Positions 16,046 through 23,911 of a stretch of DNA of 46,692 nucleotides are shown here, piece after piece. The stretch's first letter is position 1; each line of letters opens with the position of its first letter. A model generated the notes under the pieces. That model had not been told where the DNA came from. It made no database searches and saw nothing but the letters and a program-made list of their open reading frames with translations. Source of the stretch: Bacteroides sp. (lineage in GTDB: Bacteria > Bacteroidota > Bacteroidia > Bacteroidales > Bacteroidaceae). The stretch covers positions 1 through 46,692 of the forward strand of contig SUXY01000019.1 in NCBI GenBank assembly GCA_015060705.1. Direction: 5' to 3'. The position numbers were made by a program, and so were the translations under genes.

Positions 16046-18367
16046 ATGAGAAAGCTATATTACGTTGTCCTGACATTGATACATAGTCGGGATGCCAATG
16101 TCATCAAAATCATATCTCTGGCTTTGGGATTGATGATGAGCGTACTACTCTTTGCAAGGGTGGCCTTCGACTTCAGTGTCGATACTTGCTTCAAGGACTA
16201 TCGGAATCTCTATCAGGTATGGTCGGTATTTACCCTGGAGGGCAAGACTCATGAACCCCAACAGATGAACATGGGAAAGACCGCAGCCGGCATCTTCGAA
16301 GCCTTGCCCGATGTGGTGGAGAGTGCCACCAGTGTGGGTAAAGGGATGGTATCTGCACCTTTGTTTGATGGAGATACACGCTATGATGAACAAAAGGTCA
16401 CTGCCGACTCACTCTTCTTCCAGACCATGGGTATCGAGGTATTGAGCGGAAATCCGGTTCAGGACCTCCAACAAACGGATGTCATTTTCTTGAGCGAACG
16501 ATTGGCCAAGCGGATGTTCGGTGATGAGAATCCCATTGGCAAGGTGATCAGCTATAACAAGCAATTCAACCTCACCGTCAAAGGTACGTATGCCACCATT
16601 CCAGATAACAGTACCATGAAGCCCGAAGCTGTGATTTCCCTACCCAGCATTTGGAGCCGGAATATGGCTAACTATTCGTGGAAAGGAGGCGATAGCTGGT
16701 ATGTTTATCTACGTTTGAAGCCGGGAACGGATGTCGAAGCGATGAACAAGCGTATCAACGTGATGGTGCAGCAAAACCTGTCTATGGACCATTTTCCGGT
16801 ATCATTATCCTTGGAGGTTCATGCCCAGCCTATCCGTGAAACCTTCCAGAGTTACAAGGAGGTACAGCACCGACGCATCATCCTATCCATCCTGGGTGGA
16901 GCCATTCTGTTCATTGCAGCCATGAACTACGTGCTCATCTCCCTTTCTTCGCTGAGCCGGCGTGCCAAGGCCATCGGGGTTCACAAGTGTAGTGGCGCCG
17001 AGACGGAAACCATCTTCGGCATGTTCTTGTGGGAAACGGCCATCATCATCTGCTGCTCCTTGTTACTGATGGTTTTCATCGTTCTCAATTTCGAAGAGTT
17101 TGTTGTGGAATGCATGAATGGCATTCCGTTGGAATCGTTCTTGGTTGGCCGCATCATTTGGGCACCTTTGTTGGTGGTTCTTCTGCTCTTCTGTATCGGT
17201 GGCTTAATTCCGGCCTGTATGTTCTCGCGCATCCCTGTGACACAGGTTTTCAAACGATACACCGAAAGAAAGAAGACTTGGAAGCGTCCGCTGCTATTCG
17301 TCCAGTTTGCCGGGGTAGCTTTTGTAGCCGGAGTGATGTGCATTGTATGGATACAGCTCCGCCATCTCAACACCATGGATTTGGGATATAACAAGGAACG
17401 TGTAGCCACCGCCTATCAAGTTTCCCGTACACGGGAAGAATCTTCGGCCATCCAACACTTCTACAAAGGTTTGCCCTATGTGGAATCTTTCACTTCCTCC
17501 CGAAGCAATCCCCATAACGGGTACAGTGGTGAATTGGTATCGAATGATACGGAACAAACAACCTTGTCCTGCCGAAGTGACCAATGGACGGAGAACTACC
17601 CTTCGTTCATGGGAATGACCTTTGTACAAGGACGGATGTCTCGTGAAACAAACGAAGTGGTGGTCAATGAAACTTTTGTAGAGAAGATGGGGTGGAAAGA
17701 CCAAGCCTTGGATAAAACCATCCATACCGAACGGGGAAATAAGAAGATAGTAGGTATATTGAAAAATTTTAGAATAGGAGATTTCTATGCTTCAGAGTCA
17801 CTACCTTTTATAGCACAGTTCTATAGTTCCAACCGGTCAAAAGTTCATGTAAAGCTGAAAGAGCCTTTCCATGAAAACTTGCAAAGACTCAATAAGGAAG
17901 TAGGAGAGGCCTTTCCGAATCGGTCTGTTGTATTCGAATCGTTGGATGCCGAAATCCGTCAATACTATCAAAGTGAATATATCTTTAGAAACATCACCAT
18001 GGTAGCCACTGTAGTAGTTCTCTTCATCACCCTTATGGGCTTGATAGGTTTCATCAACGACGAAACCCAGCGTCGAAGCAAGGAAATCGCCATCCGCAAG
18101 GTGAATGGCGCCGATGCATCCTCCATCATCGAAATGTTAGCAAAGGATGTACTTTGGACGGCTCTTCCGGCGGTAGTACTCGGTACCTTGGCTTCGTGGT
18201 ATGTAGGCGAGCTATGGATGTCGCAATTCGCGACGGTGGTTGGCAGCACTATACCTTATTATATCATGACAGGCATCGTGACCTTACTGATGATAGTCGG
18301 TGTAGTGGTCGTGAAAACATGGCGCATCGCCAATGAGAATCCGGTGCTGAGCATCAAGAGTGAGTAA
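16046..18367 (+). CDS. FtsX/MacB-type ABC transporter permease 3
   Basis: A 773-residue paralogue of permease 1, with the same MacB_PCD-FtsX duplicated plan. The two share long stretches such as SRRAKAIGVHKCSGAET, IFGMFLWETAIII and PYYIMT near the C-terminus. The start MRKLYYVVLTLIHSRDAN aligns with the chosen start of permease 1. It has its own upstream activator repeat and a degraded sigma-54 promoter, and no ATPase gene beside it. It could use the ATPase encoded 5 kb upstream or work as an alternative partner for permease 2. Its last codons and its terminator match permease 2 at the DNA level, which suggests a recombined duplicate. Confidence 0.92.
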   Translation: MRKLYYVVLTLIHSRDANVIKIISLALGLMMSVLLFARVAFDFSVDTCFKDYRNLYQVWSVFTLEGKTHEPQQMNMGKTAAGIFEALPDVVESATSVGKGMVSAPLFDGDTRYDEQKVTADSLFFQTMGIEVLSGNPVQDLQQTDVIFLSERLAKRMFGDENPIGKVISYNKQFNLTVKGTYATIPDNSTMKPEAVISLPSIWSRNMANYSWKGGDSWYVYLRLKPGTDVEAMNKRINVMVQQNLSMDHFPVSLSLEVHAQPIRETFQSYKEVQHRRIILSILGGAILFIAAMNYVLISLSSLSRRAKAIGVHKCSGAETETIFGMFLWETAIIICCSLLLMVFIVLNFEEFVVECMNGIPLESFLVGRIIWAPLLVVLLLFCIGGLIPACMFSRIPVTQVFKRYTERKKTWKRPLLFVQFAGVAFVAGVMCIVWIQLRHLNTMDLGYNKERVATAYQVSRTREESSAIQHFYKGLPYVESFTSSRSNPHNGYSGELVSNDTEQTTLSCRSDQWTENYPSFMGMTFVQGRMSRETNEVVVNETFVEKMGWKDQALDKTIHTERGNKKIVGILKNFRIGDFYASESLPFIAQFYSSNRSKVHVKLKEPFHENLQRLNKEVGEAFPNRSVVFESLDAEIRQYYQSEYIFRNITMVATVVVLFITLMGLIGFINDETQRRSKEIAIRKVNGADASSIIEMLAKDVLWTALPAVVLGTLASWYVGELWMSQFATVVGSTIPYYIMTGIVTLLMIVGVVVVKTWRIANENPVLSIKSE

Positions 18368-18370
18368 ATA

Positions 18371-18407
18371 AAAAGATGATGTAACTGCTGGTTACATCAT
18401 CTTTTTT
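18371..18407 (+). terminator. Rho-independent terminator after permease 3
   Basis: The hairpin is the same as after permease 2: GATGATGTAAC-TGCTG-GTTACATCATC with flanking A and T runs. Confidence 0.92.
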
Positions 18408-18415
18408 GTTTCCTG

Positions 18416-18835
18416 TTACAATCTTCCCTTAAAAAACACCTCTACATCATCCAAGTATCCGGTGAGCGTGTTGTTATGAATCCAGATATCTTCCAAGTAG
18501 GAGACATCGCCCGGACCGTACTCCATGCGGATGCAGTCGTGGTCATCCCATCTCCATTTGAAGTGATAAGTATCTTCCGAAACATATCCATCCCAATACT
18601 CAATGCGTAAAAAATCTCGTCCAGTGCGGTTATTATAAAAGTCAAGTCTTTGTGTATATCTGTTTCCATTGTCTACCCACGATTCTTCCCAAGTACGGCT
18701 ACAAAGTTCGCTCGTGCTTTCACTATAGTGAACATCATTATCCCAAACTCTCCATTCCACTTCGCAAGAAGTGAGGCTCATCATGCCGACTATCATCAGC
18801 ATCCATCCCATCATTTTCATCATCCGTGTTTTCAT
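18416..18835 (-). CDS. Small lipoprotein of unknown function
   Basis: A 139-residue predicted lipoprotein. The signal peptide is Met-rich (MKTRMMKMMGWMLMIVGMM) with lipobox LTSC and acyl Cys24. The mature part is rich in Trp, Tyr, Asp and Glu and reads as a small beta-sheet fold with repeats of aromatic-acidic strands (WRVWDND, FKWRWDDHD, YLEDIWIHNN). I do not recognise the family. It ends eight bases from the permease 3 terminator and is convergent with it. A -7 box lies 42 bases upstream, divergent from the sialidase gene. Surface or periplasmic localisation follows from the lipobox. No function is assigned. Confidence 0.8.
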   Translation of the reverse strand: MKTRMMKMMGWMLMIVGMMSLTSCEVEWRVWDNDVHYSESTSELCSRTWEESWVDNGNRYTQRLDFYNNRTGRDFLRIEYWDGYVSEDTYHFKWRWDDHDCIRMEYGPGDVSYLEDIWIHNNTLTGYLDDVEVFFKGRL

Positions 18836-18876
18836 AACTTTCTGTTTTAAAGTGTTAGTAATTCTTTTCTGTATCG

Positions 18877-18884
18877 CAAAGATA
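18877..18884 (-). promoter_or_regulatory. Bacteroidetes -7 box for the small lipoprotein
   Basis: Read on the minus strand, TATCTTTG matches TAnnTTTG, 42 bases before the ATG. Confidence 0.6.
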
Positions 18885-18934
18885 GGGGAGGAAAATTACA
18901 CTCAAAAGAGAAAAATCCTATTCGTTTTGGGGAA

Positions 18935-18957
18935 TTTCCCTATTCTTTTTAGGGAAA
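18935..18957. promoter_or_regulatory. Inverted repeat at the sialidase promoter (possible operator)
   Basis: TTTCCCTA (18935-18942) and TAGGGAAA (18950-18957) form perfect 8-bp arms separated by 7 bases. It ends 15 bases before the -7 box and would overlap the -33 region, a position suited to repression. The regulator is unknown. Confidence 0.5.
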
Positions 18958-18972
18958 TCCCTATCTTTCTTT

Positions 18973-18980
18973 TATATTTG
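18973..18980 (+). promoter_or_regulatory. Bacteroidetes -7 box for sialidase 1
   Basis: TATATTTG matches TAnnTTTG, 42 bases before the sialidase ATG. Confidence 0.65.
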
Positions 18981-19022
18981 CGAAAAGAATAATCATATTA
19001 ATAATCATAAAAATCACTGACT

Positions 19023-20327
19023 ATGAGAAAAATGACTCGTCTTTTCGTCGCTTCTCTTTGCATGGTCGCTTTGACCGGTTGCGGAGAACAACGTAAGCAA
19101 GTAACGTACGAAGAACAAGGTCCGTTCGAAGTGTTCACTACACCAAACACTGAAGTGACTCCGTATCGTATTCCATCCATAACCAAGACATCGAAAGGTA
19201 ACCTTTTGGCCGTAGCAGATTCCCGTCCTTGTCGTGCTGATATTGGTTATGGTCGTGTTGACCTCCACGGACGTATCAGCCAGGACAATGGTAAGACTTG
19301 GGGCGATGTATTCACCATCATCGAAGGCGATGGTATCTTGGTAGACAATGACCCGAACCAATCGCTCACCGCCGGTTATGGTGACCCTTGTTTGATAGCC
19401 GACCGTGAAAGTGACCGTGTGTTACTTCTTTGTGTAGCCGGACATCAGGTGTTCTTCCGCTCTACCCGTGAAGTGCCTAACCAAGTAGCTATCATGCATA
19501 GTGAAGACGGTGGCAAGACTTGGGGCAAGCCAAGCATTATTACAGACCAGTTCTATGTGCCTTTGGATGAATCGAAAGTAGGTCCTATCCAATCCTTGTT
19601 CATCGGTTCGGGCCGTATCATGCAGAGTACACGTACCAAGGTAGGCGATTACTATCGTCTGTATGCATGTATGTTGGCTCGCGACAAGGACAATAATTTC
19701 TGTAACTTCGTGGTTTACTCGGATGACTTCGGTAGCAACTGGAAGATTCTGGGTGATGTGAATGTACCGGGTGTCCCAAAGAATGGCGATGAACCGAAGA
19801 CCGAAGAATTGCCGGATGGCTCTATCATCTTGAGTTCACGTACCAAGAACGGACGTATGTACAATATCTTCAAGTTCACCAATGCCGACAAGGCAGAAGG
19901 AAGCTGGGGTGAATGTGCCTTCTCGGGAGCAGAGAACAAGGGTGTAGCCGCTATAGACAACTCTTGTAATGGCGAAATCATGATTGTCCCGGTATGGCGC
20001 AATAGCGACAACAAGAAGATGCACTTGGCACTTCAATCCATTCCTTTCGGTCCACAACGTAGCAATGTAGGTATTTATTACAAGGAATTGGCAGATGCTT
20101 CCGATTATGGTACACCGGCTGATTTCGCCAAGGATTGGGACGGACGTTACCAAGTATCAACCATCGGATCGGCTTACTCGACCATGATTCTTCAAGCAGA
20201 TGGACAAGTAGCATTCTTCTATGAAGAAGATACACACAATGCCGTAGGTGGAGGTGGTTATAGCATGATTTACAAGTCTATTCCTATCGACAAGATTACC
20301 GAAGGCAAGTATAGTTTGATTCATTAA
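19023..20327 (+). CDS. GH33-like exo-alpha-sialidase lipoprotein 1
   Basis: A 434-residue predicted lipoprotein with lipobox LTGC (Cys20) and a six-bladed sialidase-type propeller. The first Arg of the triad is in YRIPSI (about residue 42), and Asp boxes SQDNGKTW, SEDGGKTW and the degenerate SDDFGSNW mark the blades. The NSCNGEIM segment near residue 310 matches the region preceding the second Arg/Glu elements of sialidases. Such enzymes release terminal sialic acid from host glycoconjugates at the cell surface. No sialic acid catabolic genes are beside it. It has its own promoter with an operator-like repeat, and a terminator shared with the convergent M28 gene. Substrate linkage cannot be read from the sequence. 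Confidence 0.85.
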   Translation: MRKMTRLFVASLCMVALTGCGEQRKQVTYEEQGPFEVFTTPNTEVTPYRIPSITKTSKGNLLAVADSRPCRADIGYGRVDLHGRISQDNGKTWGDVFTIIEGDGILVDNDPNQSLTAGYGDPCLIADRESDRVLLLCVAGHQVFFRSTREVPNQVAIMHSEDGGKTWGKPSIITDQFYVPLDESKVGPIQSLFIGSGRIMQSTRTKVGDYYRLYACMLARDKDNNFCNFVVYSDDFGSNWKILGDVNVPGVPKNGDEPKTEELPDGSIILSSRTKNGRMYNIFKFTNADKAEGSWGECAFSGAENKGVAAIDNSCNGEIMIVPVWRNSDNKKMHLALQSIPFGPQRSNVGIYYKELADASDYGTPADFAKDWDGRYQVSTIGSAYSTMILQADGQVAFFYEEDTHNAVGGGGYSMIYKSIPIDKITEGKYSLIH

Positions 20328-20332
20328 TGACT

Positions 20333-20367
20333 AAAAAAAAGCGGAGACTTCCATCTCCGCTTTTTTT
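20333..20367. terminator. Bidirectional terminator between sialidase 1 and the M28 gene
   Basis: GCGGAGA-CTTCCA-TCTCCGC is flanked by an A-run and a T-run, so it can serve both convergent genes. Confidence 0.9.
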
Positions 20368-20372
20368 GGGTC

Positions 20373-21989
20373 TTATTTCTTGTCCGGCTGGCGTTGGAAG
20401 TCTGCATCCTTCGCCCACTTCGGCATTTCATCCTGATTGGCAATCATTAAACCGATGCTGAACATCAAGTTCAAGTTTTCCATGGCACCGTCGAAATCCC
20501 ACCATGATTCATCGTATTCATCATTCGGTTGGTGATAACGATATACCTTTGGTTTCGCTTCTTGACGAGCCTTGTCGATGACTTCACCACCACCTCCACA
20601 AAGAACGGTAGGAACACCCTTCTTCACGAAATTGAAATGGTCTGAACGGAAATAACCACCGGCAGGGTCTTCTGTTACGATACGTACACTACGACCTTGA
20701 GCCGCTGCTGCTGCAATCACCAAAGCATCGGTATCGGTCTTACCGGCAGCACGAAGGGTAACACCTGTCGTACGCATAGCCGGAGCAGTACCGTCGAAGT
20801 TCAAGTTCACGGCTGTCTTCGACAACGGGAAGAGCGGATTTTCACAATATCCTTCCGAACCCAAGAGACCACATTCTTCGGAAGTCACCGCCAAGAACAC
20901 GATAGAACGGCGTGGCTTGAAAGGCAATTGCTGGAACTTCTTGGCCAAGAGCATCAATGCAGCTGTACCCGATGCATTGTCGCTCGCACCATTATAGATA
21001 CTGTCGCCATTAATCTTTGTACCGATGCCCAAATGGTCCCAGTGTGCCGTACATACGATGTATTCATCCTTCAAGTCTGTACCCGGAAGAACAGCAGCTA
21101 CATTATGCGATTCGCCTACATTCATTTCCAACACATTCATGGTCACCTTACTCTTTGCCTTCATGGTGAAGCTCTTGAAGCCCGGCTTCTTGGCGGCATT
21201 GGTCACTTCTTCGAAATTCAATCCACTCAATTCGAACAACTTCTTGCCAGCATCTTCGTGCAACCAACCCATGAAGCCCAATTCATTGGCATTCATATCG
21301 TCCGAGCAAAGACCGATGTTGTGATTCACATGTGAAGTGCTGCACACATTCCATCCATACGATGCAGCCGGCTTGTTGTGAAGCACCAAAGCACCGGCAG
21401 CACCCTGACGCTGTGCTTCTTCCAACTTATAAGTCCAACGTCCATAATAAGTCATGTTGCGTCCACGGAAAAGGTCCTTATCATAGAAGCCCGGGTCGTT
21501 CACCATGGCAATGACAATCTTACCCTTTACATCAATACCTTCGTAATCGTTCCAATCGTATTCAGGTGCATTGATACCAAAGCCTACAAACACAAAGTCG
21601 GTAGTAGGGATATTGATTTTCTTCTGACCACGAAGCGTCCAGATGACAATATCATCCGGGAAGTTCAAATCCATGCTTCCCTTAGCGGCCTTTACACGGA
21701 TACGGTTCTTGTCCGGACGGGCAAGGGTAGAGATTTCACGTACCGGCTGGAAGTAACTACCATTATTTGCCGGTTGCAGGCCCAATTTCTTGAACTCATC
21801 GGCAATGTAGTTGATGGTCTTGGTTTCAAACTCTGTCAATGGCTTACGGCCACCGAATTCATCGGAAGCCAATGTTTGGATTCTTTCTTTCCAAAAAGCA
21901 ACCTCTTCTTCGTATTGCTTGTGTTGTGCCATGGCCGACATACTGAACGATGCCGCCATGCACAAAGACAAGATCACTCTCTTATTCAT
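20373..21989 (-). CDS. Secreted M28-family zinc aminopeptidase with PA domain
   Basis: A 538-residue exported peptidase. The signal peptide ends SMSAMAQ. A PA insert spans roughly residues 110-260 (QRQGAAGALVLHN), and the M28 catalytic domain follows with the zinc ligands and catalytic acid visible in order: CTAHWDHLG, YNGASDNASGTAALM, VTSEECGLLGSEGY and, near the end, FRSDHFNF. It should trim N-terminal residues of peptides in the periplasm. It starts 12 bases after the stop of the C26-M19 fusion gene on the same strand, so the two very probably form an operon for stepwise breakdown of short or gamma-glutamyl peptides. Confidence 0.9.
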   Translation of the reverse strand: MNKRVILSLCMAASFSMSAMAQHKQYEEEVAFWKERIQTLASDEFGGRKPLTEFETKTINYIADEFKKLGLQPANNGSYFQPVREISTLARPDKNRIRVKAAKGSMDLNFPDDIVIWTLRGQKKINIPTTDFVFVGFGINAPEYDWNDYEGIDVKGKIVIAMVNDPGFYDKDLFRGRNMTYYGRWTYKLEEAQRQGAAGALVLHNKPAASYGWNVCSTSHVNHNIGLCSDDMNANELGFMGWLHEDAGKKLFELSGLNFEEVTNAAKKPGFKSFTMKAKSKVTMNVLEMNVGESHNVAAVLPGTDLKDEYIVCTAHWDHLGIGTKINGDSIYNGASDNASGTAALMLLAKKFQQLPFKPRRSIVFLAVTSEECGLLGSEGYCENPLFPLSKTAVNLNFDGTAPAMRTTGVTLRAAGKTDTDALVIAAAAAQGRSVRIVTEDPAGGYFRSDHFNFVKKGVPTVLCGGGGEVIDKARQEAKPKVYRYHQPNDEYDESWWDFDGAMENLNLMFSIGLMIANQDEMPKWAKDADFQRQPDKK

Positions 21990-22001
21990 ATTGTAATATT
22001 T

Positions 22002-23837
22002 TTATTTATTAATCACTTGATTCATGACACGGAAGAAGTTACCACCCCAAATCTTGCGGAGATCTTCTTCAGAATATCCCTTTTCAATCAACTTCACGGT
22101 AATATTGATCATGTCGTTGTCACCTGCACAACCCAATACACCGCCACCGCCATCAAAGTCAGAACCGATGCCTACATGATCGATACCCGCTACCTTCACA
22201 GCATGGTCAATGTGACGGACTACATCGTCTACAGAAGCTGTCTTGGCATCCTTGTTCAGATAACCACCATAAATACAAATCTGAATCACACCACCATTCT
22301 TAGCCAATGCACGAAGCTGCTCATCGGTCAAGTTACGGTCATGATCGCAAAGCGCACGTACACTGGAGTGCGATGCGAAAATAGGATCCTTTGAAAGCTT
22401 GATGACATCCCAGAAAGTACCTTCACTCACATGAGACACGTCAATCATCATGCCCACCTTGTTCATTTCCTTCACTACCTTGCGACCAAAAGCAGTCAAG
22501 CCCTTGCTGGCATCTGCGGTATTCGAAGAGGAATTACAGATATCATTGTCGTATGAATGGGAAAGGGTCATGTACTGAACACCCATATCCTTATACTTCT
22601 TCACATTCTTGATGTCCTTACCGATGGCATAACCGTTTTCGATACCGATAAAGAAAGCCTTCTTGCCTTCTGCCTTCAAACGGCGAGCATCTTCTTCGGT
22701 CAAAGCAATACCACATTCATCCTTATACTTAGCTACGTCAGCATAGATACCTTCAATCATCTTGTGGCACTTTTCTACCGCCTTTTGTGAAGAAGCCTCA
22801 TCCAATTCTTTCTGAGCCAAGAATGCAGCCAAGAACTGGGCATCCAACTTACCTTCTTCCATCTTCTGGATACTTACCTGATTGCTCTTGCGCATACCTA
22901 CACTGAAGTTACCTCTTGTAAACCAAAGCGGAGTATCGGTATGTGTGTCTACTGAAAGAATGCGTGTATGAATATCCTTCGCCATCTTGAAAGTATCCGC
23001 CTTGTTCACCAAGAACTTGAACAACTTGCCCATGAGTGCATCACCGGCAGCAGTAAAGATTTCCGGATGAAATTGAGTACCGAGAATCTGACGGTGAGGA
23101 TAAGCCTCAATCAATTCAGGAACACTATCATTCGACCAACCAACAATCTTCAATCCAGGAGCCAACTTGTCGATAGCCTGGTGATGGAAGGTATTCACTT
23201 GGATTTCCTGCTTACCGAAAATATTGTGCATCACGCTGCCTTCCACCACAGAAACGCTATGGGTAGGAACAGTACCTTCTTCTTCTTGACGATGGTTGAT
23301 ATCTGATGGCTTTTCAGCCGGCAAGTCCTGATACAAGGTACCACCCATACCTACATTAATCAACTGAAGACCACGGCAGATACCGAGGGTAGGGATGTTA
23401 CGGTCAGTAGCCAACTTCAAGAGGGTCAAATCATAAGTATCACGAGTAACATTGACTTCACCCAACTTTTCATGTTCTTCCTTGCCATAATAAGCCGGTG
23501 CAAAATCTTCACCACCAGTAAAGACAATACCATCCAATTGAGCCACAATCTGACGAAGTACTTCTACATCGTCGGTTACTGGAATCAGATAAGGAACACC
23601 ACCGTTCTTCAAAATAGAATTGATGTAGGTGTTGTTCACCGAATTCTTCTTGTCGCTATAACCCAACGAAATACCAATCAACGGTTTTTCACCAACAGCC
23701 GGACGTTGTGCATCGTCCGCTTGTGTATAGAGTTGCTCCAATTTAGGTGCGTATGGAGACACACGCTTTCTTTGTGCCTGCACTGAGCCAAGGGTTCCCA
23801 TGGCCAACAATGCCAACAGTAAATATCTTCTCTTCAT
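22002..23837 (-). CDS. Periplasmic fusion: C26 gamma-glutamyl hydrolase-like domain plus M19 dipeptidase
   Basis: A 611-residue two-domain protein with a signal peptide (1-21, ending VQAQ). Residues about 50-280 are a class I amidotransferase-fold C26 hydrolase with nucleophile Cys154 in LGICRGLQLI and the His257/Glu259 pair in TQFHPEI. Residues about 285-611 are an M19 (renal) dipeptidase: DTHTD gives His299 and Asp301, followed by IGIENGYAIG, IDVSHVSEG, HSSVRALCDHDRN and GIGSDFDGG. Single-domain M19 proteins are about 350-400 residues, so this is a fusion. C26 enzymes cleave gamma-glutamyl bonds and M19 enzymes cleave dipeptides including Cys-Gly, so the protein could carry out two consecutive steps on glutathione or related peptides. 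That is inference. The M28 gene follows in the same operon. Confidence 0.92.
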   Translation of the reverse strand: MKRRYLLLALLAMGTLGSVQAQRKRVSPYAPKLEQLYTQADDAQRPAVGEKPLIGISLGYSDKKNSVNNTYINSILKNGGVPYLIPVTDDVEVLRQIVAQLDGIVFTGGEDFAPAYYGKEEHEKLGEVNVTRDTYDLTLLKLATDRNIPTLGICRGLQLINVGMGGTLYQDLPAEKPSDINHRQEEEGTVPTHSVSVVEGSVMHNIFGKQEIQVNTFHHQAIDKLAPGLKIVGWSNDSVPELIEAYPHRQILGTQFHPEIFTAAGDALMGKLFKFLVNKADTFKMAKDIHTRILSVDTHTDTPLWFTRGNFSVGMRKSNQVSIQKMEEGKLDAQFLAAFLAQKELDEASSQKAVEKCHKMIEGIYADVAKYKDECGIALTEEDARRLKAEGKKAFFIGIENGYAIGKDIKNVKKYKDMGVQYMTLSHSYDNDICNSSSNTADASKGLTAFGRKVVKEMNKVGMMIDVSHVSEGTFWDVIKLSKDPIFASHSSVRALCDHDRNLTDEQLRALAKNGGVIQICIYGGYLNKDAKTASVDDVVRHIDHAVKVAGIDHVGIGSDFDGGGGVLGCAGDNDMINITVKLIEKGYSEEDLRKIWGGNFFRVMNQVINK

Positions 23838-23860
23838 GCTAATTTAAATTGATTAATGGG

Positions 23861-23868
23861 CAAAATTA
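23861..23868 (-). promoter_or_regulatory. Bacteroidetes -7 box for the C26-M19/M28 operon
   Basis: Read on the minus strand, TAATTTTG matches TAnnTTTG, 24 bases before the ATG. Confidence 0.6.
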
Positions 23869-23881
23869 TAAAATTATGTTA

Positions 23882-23889
23882 TAACTTTG
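23882..23889 (+). promoter_or_regulatory. Bacteroidetes -7 box for lplA
   Basis: TAACTTTG matches TAnnTTTG, 22 bases before the ATG. It lies back to back with the promoter of the divergent peptidase operon in a 74-base intergenic region. Confidence 0.6.
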
Positions 23890-23911
23890 TCTTTAACAAA
23901 CTAGAAAGTTT

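Noticed and set aside
21378-22394. Open frame of 338 codons on the plus strand
   Set aside because: It spans the antisense of both the M28 and the C26-M19 genes across their junction and has no domain.
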